Under the pieces are notes generated by a model. It was not told the origin of the DNA, did not search any database, and was given only the letters and a program-made list of their open reading frames with translations. The position numbers and the translations under genes were made by a program. From Candidatus Lustribacter telmatis (GTDB taxonomy: Bacteria; Vulcanimicrobiota; Vulcanimicrobiia; Vulcanimicrobiales; Vulcanimicrobiaceae), in NCBI GenBank assembly GCA_003164045.1, contig PLRU01000034.1, positions 72,781-128,138 of the forward strand: a stretch of DNA of 55,358 nucleotides, read 5' to 3'. Numbering within the stretch: the stretch's first letter is position 1; every line of letters starts with the position of its first letter. Positions 42,591 to 50,555 of this stretch are shown here, one piece after another.

Positions 42591-43603
42591 TGGGCCGGGC
42601 AGCTACATTTCAGGAAGGCGATCGCGTTGTCGCGCAGCCGGTCCTCCGTCGCCGGACCCATCACTTCGGTAAGCATCGCCAACGTTTTCCGCGGCTCGAC
42701 GACGCCCATCGGAAACGGCGCGTCGGAACCGAAGACCACGCGATCCGGACCGGCGAACGCGTTGAGGAACGCCATCGCGTTCCGGTCGTGAATCATCGTA
42801 TCGAAGTAGAAGCGGTCGATGTAGTGTGAGGGCGGATGCGGGATCGGCGGTTTGAAGTTCGGCGGCGCGGCCGTGTACGAACGCTCGAAGCGGCTGAATT
42901 GATAGGGCAAGAACCCGCCGCCATGGACGAGCAGAAACCGCAGATGCGGAAAGCGTTCGAGTACGCCGCCAAGGATGAGCGCGGCCGCGGCCGCCGTCGT
43001 CGCCGCCGGGTTGCCGTAGGTGATGTGCATGAAGAAGCGTTTGTCGTGCGGCAACCCGCCGACGTCAACCGGATGAATGACGATCGGCACGTCGAGTCCG
43101 CTCGCCGCCTCCCAGAACGGATCGAAAGCCGCATCGTCGAGCGTCTTCCCCTCGACGCTGGCGCCGATCTGCACGGCTTTCACACCGAGCTGCGTAACGG
43201 CGTAGTCCAGTTCTTCCGCGGCCGCGCGCGGTTCTTGCAGCGGTACCGCCGCGGCGCTAAAAAAACGGGTGGGATGCTGCGCGACGATTGCGGCGAGCGT
43301 TTCGTTTTGCGCGCGCGCAAACCACCGCGCATCGGCGGTCGCGAGATTGTAGGCCGAAAAATCCATCCAGCCCGAGAGCAGCTGCGTGCCGATGCCGCTC
43401 GCATCCATCCACTGCAAGCGTGCCCTAACGTCGGAGAGCGACGGCGATACGGGGGCATTCGTCGACCGCCCCGCCGCGCTGAGCCACGTGCGCTGCTGAT
43501 CGTCCAAGGTTAGCATCACATTGTGTGCCCCGGCGTCCAATCGTACGGCATCGATGAGCGCGGGGGCAACAAAATGCGCATGAAGATCAAAAAGTGGGAA
43601 CAC
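42587..43603 (-). CDS. Amidohydrolase, ACMSD-type
   Basis: A 338-residue metal hydrolase/decarboxylase. The N-terminal D-x-H-x-H is seen as LFDLHAHF; further metal residues are in PIVIHPVDVGG, LVHGGGFLPYQ and VFGSDAPFPMG. The class includes 2-amino-3-carboxymuconate semialdehyde decarboxylase and 4-oxalomesaconate-type enzymes. The start is set at GTG 43603, just before the metal motif and only 7 bases from the divergent gene; a longer N tail to 43699 would overlap that gene. It is separate from the similar exported amidohydrolase at 51626. Confidence 0.85.
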   Translation of the reverse strand: MFPLFDLHAHFVAPALIDAVRLDAGAHNVMLTLDDQQRTWLSAAGRSTNAPVSPSLSDVRARLQWMDASGIGTQLLSGWMDFSAYNLATADARWFARAQNETLAAIVAQHPTRFFSAAAVPLQEPRAAAEELDYAVTQLGVKAVQIGASVEGKTLDDAAFDPFWEAASGLDVPIVIHPVDVGGLPHDKRFFMHITYGNPAATTAAAAALILGGVLERFPHLRFLLVHGGGFLPYQFSRFERSYTAAPPNFKPPIPHPPSHYIDRFYFDTMIHDRNAMAFLNAFAGPDRVVFGSDAPFPMGVVEPRKTLAMLTEVMGPATEDRLRDNAIAFLKCSCPAH

Positions 43604-43610
43604 TCTAGGC

Positions 43611-44633
43611 GTGAACGTTCGCTGGCGACCCGCCGAAGCACTCGTCGTCGATGACTCGCTGCGCACCGGCCTCGCCGATGCCGGCGGCGTGCCGCTCATC
43701 GGCCGACCGAACGAACACGATCAGCTCCGCATTGCCGGAGCCGGTGATCTTGCTTGGGGACGGCTCTACGAAGGGCACGTCAACGCGCTGCAGCTCATCG
43801 CACGTCTCGGCACCGAGCGTCAGCGGTTGCGCGCGGAGCACGACGTTGCGCATGGACGGCTCTTCGGCGTTTGGAACACGGAGGCGGCCGACGGCGTGCG
43901 CGCGATGGCGGTCGATTCCCGCGGCGTGACGCTTGCCGGCCGGAAGACGTTCGCATCGGGCGCAGGGCGCGTTGCGCGAGCGATCATCAGCATCGGCCGG
44001 CGCGGGGAGCCGTCGCAATTGGCCGTCGTTCCGATGGATCTCGTCAAGACCACGATCGACCGCTCGTTCTGGCAGCCCTACGGGATGGAGGCCTCCGAGA
44101 GTTTTGCCGTCGACTTCACCGGCGTGCGCGTGCAGAGCGACGAGTTGCTCGGCAGCCCCGGCGATTACCAGCGCGACCCCTGGTTCACCGCCGGCGCCTC
44201 GCGTTTCGTCGCCGTCCAAACCGGCGGCATGGAGCAACTCGTGGCCGGCTTCGGCGCGTTCTTACGCCGCCGCGAGCAGCACGAAGATGCGATTCAGTTG
44301 ACGCGCTTCGGTGAGTGCGTCGTCGCCGCTCGCACGGCGCTGCTCTGGACCAATAGTTGCGTCGATGCATGGATGCGCTACGACCTGACACCGACCGAGG
44401 TCGCGGAGCGGGAACTGCTGCTTACGGCGGACGCTGCCCGCAGCGCGGTGGAGCGCAGCGCACTCGATATTTGCGAACGCGTCGAGCGCGGCGTCGGCGC
44501 ACGCGGCTTACTCGAAACCGAGCCCTTCGCGCGGCGCCTGCGCGATCTGCGGATGTATCTGCGTCAACCCGCGATCGATGCGACGTTACTGCGCGTCGCG
44601 CGTTCGTCGATGACTCCGCGCGCGATCACCTGA
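43611..44633 (+). CDS. Acyl-CoA-dehydrogenase-like flavoprotein
   Basis: A 340-residue protein, shorter than standard 380-residue acyl-CoA dehydrogenases. The middle domain is recognisable (LFGVWNTEAADGVRAMAV..GVTLAGRKTFASGAGRV, then VDFTGVRVQSDELLG), as is the helical C terminus (ERSALDICERVERGVGARGLLETEPFARRLRDLRMYLRQP, cut here by family comparison into two helices). The N-terminal helical part is reduced. It faces GT2 with a 70-base overlap. Together with GT2, NodS-like and PIG-L genes it forms a recurrent set; its substrate is unknown. Confidence 0.78.
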   Translation: MNVRWRPAEALVVDDSLRTGLADAGGVPLIGRPNEHDQLRIAGAGDLAWGRLYEGHVNALQLIARLGTERQRLRAEHDVAHGRLFGVWNTEAADGVRAMAVDSRGVTLAGRKTFASGAGRVARAIISIGRRGEPSQLAVVPMDLVKTTIDRSFWQPYGMEASESFAVDFTGVRVQSDELLGSPGDYQRDPWFTAGASRFVAVQTGGMEQLVAGFGAFLRRREQHEDAIQLTRFGECVVAARTALLWTNSCVDAWMRYDLTPTEVAERELLLTADAARSAVERSALDICERVERGVGARGLLETEPFARRLRDLRMYLRQPAIDATLLRVARSSMTPRAIT

Positions 44634-45592
44634 CGCAGGGCGGCAATCGCCTCCGCTGCGGTGACGCACGCCGCATGCTCGCTCGGCGGTCCGACGTCTT
44701 CGCCGCGCAGCCGCGCGAGCGTGATCTCCGGATCCTCAACGAGCAACGGACGCCGGATGTCGCCCGGCTGCTGCCAAGCCTTGATGCGTGTGCCGAATCC
44801 GCCGGCGGCACGCGAGTGGAGCCGCGCTGAGGTTCTTACGCGAACGCGCAGACTGTGGCGAATGCGCGCTCCGCCGCGTTCGAGCGCGTCGTAGAGCGCG
44901 ATATCTTCGAGGCTGCGCACCGGCGGCACGCCGCCCACGGCGTCGTACGCAGAGAGATGGATGGCCAAGCTCGGACCGGAGCGCTGCCAGTGGTGCGGCC
45001 ACGGATCGTGCGGTTTCGGATCGAACTGCGTCTTGAGCCGCGCGATTGCAAAGTGGTAGGCATCTTCTTCCGATAACATCTCACGCGTTGAAGCCGGCAG
45101 TTGCCGCCATTCGTTCGGATCGACAACGATGCGGCCGGTGACCACCTCGGCCTGCTCCATTTCCCGTAGCGTCCAGGCAAGCCAGGTCGGCGAGGGAACG
45201 GAATCGGCATCGGTTGCCGCCAGCACCGCATCGCAGATGCCGGCCGCCGCGAACCGCGCGCTGGCCGCGTTCATCGCGGCGCGCCGCGCGGTTCCGATGT
45301 GCGCGACGTTCGGCGGCAGAGATTCCTCGGCGACGTAGATGGCGTGCCCCGGATAGCGCCGCGCCGCCGCACGAACGGCAGCCGCCGTATCGTCGGTGCA
45401 GTTGTTCGCGTAGACGAGCACGTCGAACGAATCCGCCGCAAGCAGCGAGCCGTTCGCGTCGCGCTGGGCACCGAGCGCATCGAGCGCCCGTCCGATCAGC
45501 GTGGCCTCATCGCGCGCGGGTATCACGACCGTCGCACGGCAGTTTGCATGCGGCGCCGGCAAATCCGCAAATGGATCGGGCGGTACGATCAT
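44564..45592 (-). CDS. Glycosyltransferase family 2
   Basis: A 342-residue GT-A enzyme. The nucleotide-binding start is ATVVIPARDEATLIGRALDAL, the metal motif is TDADS within VLAATDADSVPSPTWLAW, and the acceptor region has VGGVPPVRSLEDIALYDALERGG. It uses a nucleotide sugar; UDP-xylose or UDP-glucuronate made at 7102-9365 would be available, but no link is shown. Its start overlaps the methyltransferase stop (ATGA). Its last 70 bases overlap the acyl-CoA-dehydrogenase-like gene on the other strand. Confidence 0.9.
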   Translation of the reverse strand: MIVPPDPFADLPAPHANCRATVVIPARDEATLIGRALDALGAQRDANGSLLAADSFDVLVYANNCTDDTAAAVRAAARRYPGHAIYVAEESLPPNVAHIGTARRAAMNAASARFAAAGICDAVLAATDADSVPSPTWLAWTLREMEQAEVVTGRIVVDPNEWRQLPASTREMLSEEDAYHFAIARLKTQFDPKPHDPWPHHWQRSGPSLAIHLSAYDAVGGVPPVRSLEDIALYDALERGGARIRHSLRVRVRTSARLHSRAAGGFGTRIKAWQQPGDIRRPLLVEDPEITLARLRGEDVGPPSEHAACVTAAEAIAALRQVIARGVIDERATRSNVASIAG

Positions 45593-46155
45593 GCGCGGCT
45601 CAGGAGATCGAGGCGGTACCGCTCGGCGCGAAAGTGCTCGACCTGGCGGAAACGCTTGTCGGATACAAAGGCCGCATGCACCTCGTCGCCTTCGCGCACG
45701 TAGTCATCGACGTGCGGCAAGAAGTGCACGAGCAGCAGTTCGCCCTCGGGCGCGAGCGACGCCGCGATCCGGTTGCGGGCTAGCGAGAGGTCGGCGTCGG
45801 ACCAGTAGTAGCCGACTTCACAGCACGTTATGAGATCGAACATCGAGGGCGGGCTCTGGTGCGGAAAGGTGGCCCGGACGATGCGCACGTGCGTTTGATG
45901 TGCGCAGCGCATGCGAGCGTGGCGGACCGCGCGATTGCTGATATCGATGGCAACGAGCTCTCCGCAACGCCGTGCAAGCCGCTCGGTGAACACGCCGATG
46001 GAGCAGCCGATCTCGAGCGCCCGCTCGTAACGCGGCGATAACACGGCCAGCGACCGGTCGTACTTCTCGCGCTCGTAGGGACTCGTCGCGAACGACCAAG
46101 GATCGTCCGCTGCATCGTAGAGCCGCTCAAAGTAGTCTTGGCTCAGCGTCGTCAT
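45589..46155 (-). CDS. NodS-like SAM-dependent methyltransferase
   Basis: A 188-residue class I methyltransferase. It opens with the NodS-type YFERLYDAADDPWSFATSPYE, followed by SAM motif I LEIGCSIGVFTERLA, LVAIDISNRAV and LITCCEVGYYW. NodS N-methylates an aminosugar unit in Nod factor synthesis. ATG 46155 overlaps the PIG-L stop (ATGA), and the next gene overlaps its own stop, so PIG-L, methyltransferase and GT2 are translated together. PIG-L could free an amine that this enzyme methylates, an inference from order. Confidence 0.88.
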   Translation of the reverse strand: MTTLSQDYFERLYDAADDPWSFATSPYEREKYDRSLAVLSPRYERALEIGCSIGVFTERLARRCGELVAIDISNRAVRHARMRCAHQTHVRIVRATFPHQSPPSMFDLITCCEVGYYWSDADLSLARNRIAASLAPEGELLLVHFLPHVDDYVREGDEVHAAFVSDKRFRQVEHFRAERYRLDLLSRA

Positions 46156-46865
46156 ACGGCAGTTCCCCTTGGAATCACAAACCGCTCGACCGGGCCCAGT
46201 GCTCGTGTCAAAAGTGATTCGGGCAATGCAAATGCCCAGGTTGCGTCGGTGATCAAACCGCCAAGCTGGGAGTGATGCTCGCATAACGCCGCCCGCTTCG
46301 CAGCCAGCCACGGCCGGCTATCCATCTCGATCGTAACGCCTTCACCGGGCGCCGGCTCATCCGCGGTTTCTCCAATCACACCGAGCCACACGGCATATTC
46401 GAATCGCGTTGCCCGCGGACGGTCGTGCAGCACGGCATCGAGGAGCGAATGCACCGCCCGATGGTCGCAGTGCGGATCGCGCCGCCACGGCACGGCCACG
46501 GCCACGTCCTCGCGATCCGGTATCGCGGCTAGCAAGGCCGCCAACAGCGGCGCGGCGGCCGCATCACCGGCCCGCGGAACCGTGCCGTCCGGCCAACCCA
46601 AAAAGAGCGGCGGCGTCTTCACGCCGAGCCGGCGCAGGCCGCGCCGCGCTTCACGTTCGCGCACATCGCGCAGTCGCTGCGGCGGGTAGGTGGGCGATCC
46701 GTCGTGCGACGCGGCGCCGTCCGTCACATAGATCACGCGTACCGGCAAGTGTGGCGCGACGCGCGCAATTAGCGCGCCGCAACCCAGTACGTCGTCATCG
46801 GGATGCGGCGCCACGACGATCAGCGACGTTGCTGCGAGACCCGCGATTTCTGGAAACCCGGCCAT
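46152..46865 (-). CDS. PIG-L/LmbE-family zinc deacetylase
   Basis: A 237-residue N-deacetylase. Zinc motif VVAPHPDDDVLGCG contains the His, Asp and Asp ligands; the second zinc histidine is in DPHCDHRAVHSLL. The family removes acetyl groups from N-acetylglucosamine-containing compounds, including thiol and lipid glycosides. ATG 46865 is used, first of three coupled genes. The gene leads divergently to the DUF2231-Rieske gene 42 bases away. Confidence 0.9.
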   Translation of the reverse strand: MAGFPEIAGLAATSLIVVAPHPDDDVLGCGALIARVAPHLPVRVIYVTDGAASHDGSPTYPPQRLRDVREREARRGLRRLGVKTPPLFLGWPDGTVPRAGDAAAAPLLAALLAAIPDREDVAVAVPWRRDPHCDHRAVHSLLDAVLHDRPRATRFEYAVWLGVIGETADEPAPGEGVTIEMDSRPWLAAKRAALCEHHSQLGGLITDATWAFALPESLLTRALGPVERFVIPRGTAV

Positions 46866-46907
46866 GCCGCTGCTTGTACCCACATCCGGGCGGGGTATAC
46901 GGGGCAC

Positions 46908-47795
46908 ATGAATCCGGAATTCAGCTCGACCGAGCGGCCGCTCGATGCATGGGCACAGAACGCTGCGCTCTCACGCATGGCCGATGCCATCCAGCCGGGC
47001 CTGAGCGAATTACTCGAAGGCGGCGATGGGTGGCGCCGGCCGCTCAAGGATTTCTTGCACGGATCGTTTCTCGGCCATCCACTGCACCCGCTGCTCACCG
47101 ACATTCCGATCGGTGCCTGGACCGTGGCGGCCGCCTGCGATGCAATGGACCTTATCGGAATCCGCCGCTACCGCGAAGCCGCCGGCGTCGCGATCGGCAT
47201 CGGCGCGCTGGGCGCGGTGGGCGCCGCCATTACCGGACTCGCCGACTGGTCGGATACCAAAGACGAACCGCAGCGCGTCGGTATGCTGCACGCGATACTC
47301 AACACGGCATCGCTGACGAGCTACGTCACGTCGCTGATCGCTCGACGCAGCGGAGCGCGCCGCTTCGGGATTGCTGCAGCGTTTGCCGGATACGGGCTGA
47401 TGAGCCTCGCCGCCTATCTCGGCGGCGAACTCTCGCTCGGCATGCAGCTCGGCGTCAAACATACCGCGGTTCCCGTCGATCCGCCGAAAGATTTCTCGCG
47501 CGTGCTGGACGAATCCGCATTGGGGAACGGTGTGATGCAGAAAGCCGAGGTCGATACGATTCCGCTACTCGTAACGCGCTTCGGCACACAAACGCACGCG
47601 GTAACCGGCGTATGCACGCATCGCGGCGCACCGCTCGCCGAAGGAACGCAAGACGGCCTGTGCGTCCGCTGCCCCTGGCACGGCTCGCGCTTCTCGCTCG
47701 AAGACGGCCGCGTGATCGAAGGTCCGGCGACGTTCGCGCTCGCGAGCTTCAAAACGATCGTCGCCGAAGGTTCCGTGTCCGTGCGGGCTTTATGA
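46908..47795 (+). CDS. DUF2231 membrane domain fused to a Rieske domain
   Basis: A 295-residue protein in two parts. Residues about 1-185 are hydrophobic and hold the DUF2231-type motif GHPLHPLLTDIPIGAW; residues about 200-295 form a Rieske ferredoxin domain with C236-T-H238 and C255-P-W-H258 ligands. Such fusions probably hold an electron-carrying cluster at the membrane. The partner is not adjacent. It overlaps the facing WbsX-like gene by 6 bases. Confidence 0.87.
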   Translation: MNPEFSSTERPLDAWAQNAALSRMADAIQPGLSELLEGGDGWRRPLKDFLHGSFLGHPLHPLLTDIPIGAWTVAAACDAMDLIGIRRYREAAGVAIGIGALGAVGAAITGLADWSDTKDEPQRVGMLHAILNTASLTSYVTSLIARRSGARRFGIAAAFAGYGLMSLAAYLGGELSLGMQLGVKHTAVPVDPPKDFSRVLDESALGNGVMQKAEVDTIPLLVTRFGTQTHAVTGVCTHRGAPLAEGTQDGLCVRCPWHGSRFSLEDGRVIEGPATFALASFKTIVAEGSVSVRAL

Positions 47796-48860
47796 AGTCG
47801 CGACCAGTTCGTCTCTAAGCGCTTCGAGATACGCGCGGCCCCACTTGCGGTCGGGCTCGAGGTGGTTGCCTTCCGCCCACTCGTTCCACGACTTGATGAA
47901 GATCAGCCGTTCGTCCGCGGGCTCGGCCCGCACGCGATTCATTACTGTCCGGACGTGTGCGCGAAAATGCTCCGGGCTCGAATCGTGCAGTACCAGACCG
48001 CCCGCGCCGCTACGCGGCGTGTTGTCCCAATTCGGAATCACACACGGATGACTGCGGATGCCGTCTACCGGCGACGTCGCGAAATCGCGCACCATCCGGT
48101 CGTACGCAAAGACCGTTGGGACGCCGCGCATTTGACCCAAGAACGAGCGGAGTCTTCGGTCCGGCCGCCGCCACTCGCTCCGCGGCGCCAGCTTGACGAG
48201 CAGCGATGCATCGAAGCCCAGCCGGTGCGGATCGAAATGCGGATCCGAATGCTGACCGACGATGTAGAGCGGCGGCAGGCCGGCGCGAACGGCGAGCTCG
48301 CGCCAAAGATCGAGCGTGCGGCGCGGGTCGGGCAATTCCCCGGGCCGGAAAATCAGCAAAAGCGGACGTCCGTTCACGTGCACGTAGCGCGGGTCGGCAA
48401 ACGCCGGGAGCAACGCCTCGAAATGCCGGCGATGGTCGTCCACACCCGGATACGTTTGTTCGATGAGCGTGCGGTGGCGCGCGCCGTACCACACGCCGCG
48501 CCAGCTTTGGTTGGCCCAGCAGATGCAAAACGGAAAATCGGGCCGGCCGCTCGCGACGACCTCTTGCAGCGGGCGCTCCAAGACACGGCGACCGGCAAAC
48601 CAGTAGTCGTAATAGCAGAATGCCTCGATGCCGTGCGCGCGCGCGAGTTCGGCCTGCGCTTCGCGGATTTCCGGTTCGCGCAAGTCGTAGTAGCCGAGGT
48701 CGGCCGGCACGTGCGGCTGATAATGGCCGGCAAAGAGCGGACGCGCCTTTCTGACGTTCGTCCACTCGGTAAACCCTTCGCCCCACCACGCGTCGTTCTC
48801 GGGAATCGGATGGTATTGCGGCAGATACAGCGCGATCGCGCGCGCGTTAGACGCGATCAT
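47790..48860 (-). CDS. WbsX/GH99-like protein
   Basis: A 356-residue protein matching WbsX-like proteins of glycan gene clusters: ALYLPQYHPIPENDAWWGEGFTEW at the N terminus, FCYYDYWFAGRRVL, CICWANQSW and a terminal FIKSWNEWAEGNHLEPD. These are related to endo-mannosidase family GH99 and are thought to act in polysaccharide biosynthesis or modification. No export signal. It follows the class II aldolase gene by 3 bases but does not fit the aromatic pathway. Confidence 0.88.
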   Translation of the reverse strand: MIASNARAIALYLPQYHPIPENDAWWGEGFTEWTNVRKARPLFAGHYQPHVPADLGYYDLREPEIREAQAELARAHGIEAFCYYDYWFAGRRVLERPLQEVVASGRPDFPFCICWANQSWRGVWYGARHRTLIEQTYPGVDDHRRHFEALLPAFADPRYVHVNGRPLLLIFRPGELPDPRRTLDLWRELAVRAGLPPLYIVGQHSDPHFDPHRLGFDASLLVKLAPRSEWRRPDRRLRSFLGQMRGVPTVFAYDRMVRDFATSPVDGIRSHPCVIPNWDNTPRSGAGGLVLHDSSPEHFRAHVRTVMNRVRAEPADERLIFIKSWNEWAEGNHLEPDRKWGRAYLEALRDELVATS

Positions 48861-48863
48861 GCG

Positions 48864-49556
48864 CTATGCGAGTTCGCGTACCCAAAGATCCCATTGGCGA
48901 CGGACGTCCGGCCGCGAATAGTCGTTCATCAGCTTCGCCTCGCCCGGAGTGAGGAATTTCACCTTCCCCATCCGCTCCGACTCGGCTTGGAGCTTGGCGT
49001 TGGCTTCGGTATAGATCGCGCGCGAAACCGCTTCTCGAACGCTGCGTCCGACCACGACGGAACCGTGGCCGCGCATCAGCGCAACGGTCGATTCGCCGAG
49101 CGATGACGCGAGCGCAGCGCCGAGCGCCGGCGTCTTGATCAACAGGTCGGTGTCACCGGCGGTGTCTTGCGTGTCGAAGACCGAGACGCTGCTCTCGAGG
49201 AACGCGCTCATGTGCCAGATCGGCCGCAACGCCGCCTCGGTTACGGTGAACGGGATGATCGAGGGCGAATGGCTATGCACCACGCCCATCACGTCGGGCC
49301 GCGAACGGTATACCGCCGCGTGAATAAAGCGCTCGCTGTAGAGTTCGCGACCGGCCGCGTCCGGCGTGTTTCCGTCGAGGTCGAAGGACAACACGTCGGC
49401 GGCCGTTGCCAATGCCGGCGCGATCGCCCAGGTGAGCAAGAATCGACTGGGATCGGCGGAGCTGCGCGCACTGACGTGGCCGAATGCGTCGACCACGCCC
49501 TGTGCAAAGAGGATGCGATTCGCGAGGACGAGTTCTTCGATAAGCTGGTCTTCCAC
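48864..49556 (-). CDS. Class II aldolase/adducin-family protein
   Basis: A 230-residue protein with DAFGHVSARSSADPSRFLLTW, GVVHSHSPSI carrying the zinc H-x-H, and RGHGSVVVGRSVREAV with the third histidine. The family includes fuculose-phosphate aldolase and hydroxyacid decarboxylases; aromatic-pathway members exist as decarboxylases. GTG 49556 has GGAAGAG a few bases upstream and is preferred. It is the last enzyme gene of the aromatic operon. Confidence 0.87.
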   Translation of the reverse strand: MEDQLIEELVLANRILFAQGVVDAFGHVSARSSADPSRFLLTWAIAPALATAADVLSFDLDGNTPDAAGRELYSERFIHAAVYRSRPDVMGVVHSHSPSIIPFTVTEAALRPIWHMSAFLESSVSVFDTQDTAGDTDLLIKTPALGAALASSLGESTVALMRGHGSVVVGRSVREAVSRAIYTEANAKLQAESERMGKVKFLTPGEAKLMNDYSRPDVRRQWDLWVRELA

Positions 49557-49600
49557 GTGGCGCTCTTCCAACGTGCCGTTCCAGTTCCTCGCGATGCCGC

Positions 49601-50545
49601 TTAACGCGCCGGACGCTGCTCCTGATAATAGCCAAGCGCATCGATGAGCGGGCGGTCGTGCATGGCAAAAAGATAGGCCGTGCCGTCTAACGCTTCGTGA
49701 TGAAACGCTTGCCACGTGGGGATCGCAAACGTATCGCCGGGCTCCCACTCGAGCACCGTCGATCCGACGTGCGTTCGGCCGCGTCCCGATCGCACGACAT
49801 AGACGTGGCTCACCGTGGATTGACGAGCCGGCGACGACGTCCCCGCATCGATTCGTTCGGCGTAGGCGCCCATCGTACGTGAGATCGCTTGGCCGCCGAC
49901 GCGTTGGAGATAGGGCACGAGCGCATACGCTCCGGGCTCATCGCGCAGGCGCTGCTCCATCTCGGCCCACGGATAACGCAAGTTCGACGCGCCGCCGATC
50001 TCGAGACTCGGAAAGCGCGCTTCCTTCCACTCTTCGAAGAATTGGATGCGCAGATAGCTCATGAGCGGAACGTCGAGACCGTCGACCCACAGCATCGGCC
50101 CGGCGCCTTCTTTGCCGTGATCGTGAAAGGCCCACGACGGCGTAAGGATCAAGTCGCCCGGTTCCATCCACACTTTCTCGCCGTTGACGGCCGTGAACGC
50201 ACCGGTACCTTCGACGATGAAGCGCAGCGCGAACGGTGTGTGCCGATGTGCCGGAGCGCATTCCCCGGGCAGAATCAGTTGATACGCGGCGGCGATCGTT
50301 TCGGTCGTGCAGGGCGGTTCGCTGCCGGGGTTGATCATCATGAAGACGCGGCGATCCGCCTCTTCCGCGGAAATCAACTCACCGGCGCGTACTAAGAGCG
50401 AACGAAGTTGGCGGTACGACCAGCAGTGTGCCAGCGAGCGGGGATTCGGCGCCGCCACGCGCGCGTGCGGAGCTTTCCAGAGCGGGTGCGCGTGAACGTT
50501 TGCCGCCTCGGCGATCACGTCGTCGATAGATGATGCTACTTGCAC
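49601..50545 (-). CDS. Gentisate 1,2-dioxygenase-like bicupin
   Basis: A 314-residue ring-cleaving dioxygenase candidate. The first cupin binds iron through H100-R-H102 (ECAPAHRHTPFALRFIVEG) and H141-D-H143 (PSWAFHDHG). A second cupin near residue 255 has STVLEWEPGDTFAIPTWQAFHH, and the end is LFAMHDRPLIDALGYY, as in gentisate and salicylate dioxygenases. It is somewhat shorter than the usual 340-350 residues. It opens the ring of a 2,5-dihydroxybenzoate-like acid. GTG start with a strong site upstream. Confidence 0.87.
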   Translation of the reverse strand: MQVASSIDDVIAEAANVHAHPLWKAPHARVAAPNPRSLAHCWSYRQLRSLLVRAGELISAEEADRRVFMMINPGSEPPCTTETIAAAYQLILPGECAPAHRHTPFALRFIVEGTGAFTAVNGEKVWMEPGDLILTPSWAFHDHGKEGAGPMLWVDGLDVPLMSYLRIQFFEEWKEARFPSLEIGGASNLRYPWAEMEQRLRDEPGAYALVPYLQRVGGQAISRTMGAYAERIDAGTSSPARQSTVSHVYVVRSGRGRTHVGSTVLEWEPGDTFAIPTWQAFHHEALDGTAYLFAMHDRPLIDALGYYQEQRPAR

Positions 50546-50548
50546 GAT

Positions 50549-50555
50549 ACCTCCT
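50549..50555 (-). promoter_or_regulatory. Strong ribosome binding site before a GTG start
   Basis: AGGAGGT on the minus strand, 3 bases before the GTG at 50545, an unusually complete anti-16S match but closer to the start than ideal. It overlaps the TGA stop of the LLM gene, so the two genes are coupled. Confidence 0.6.
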
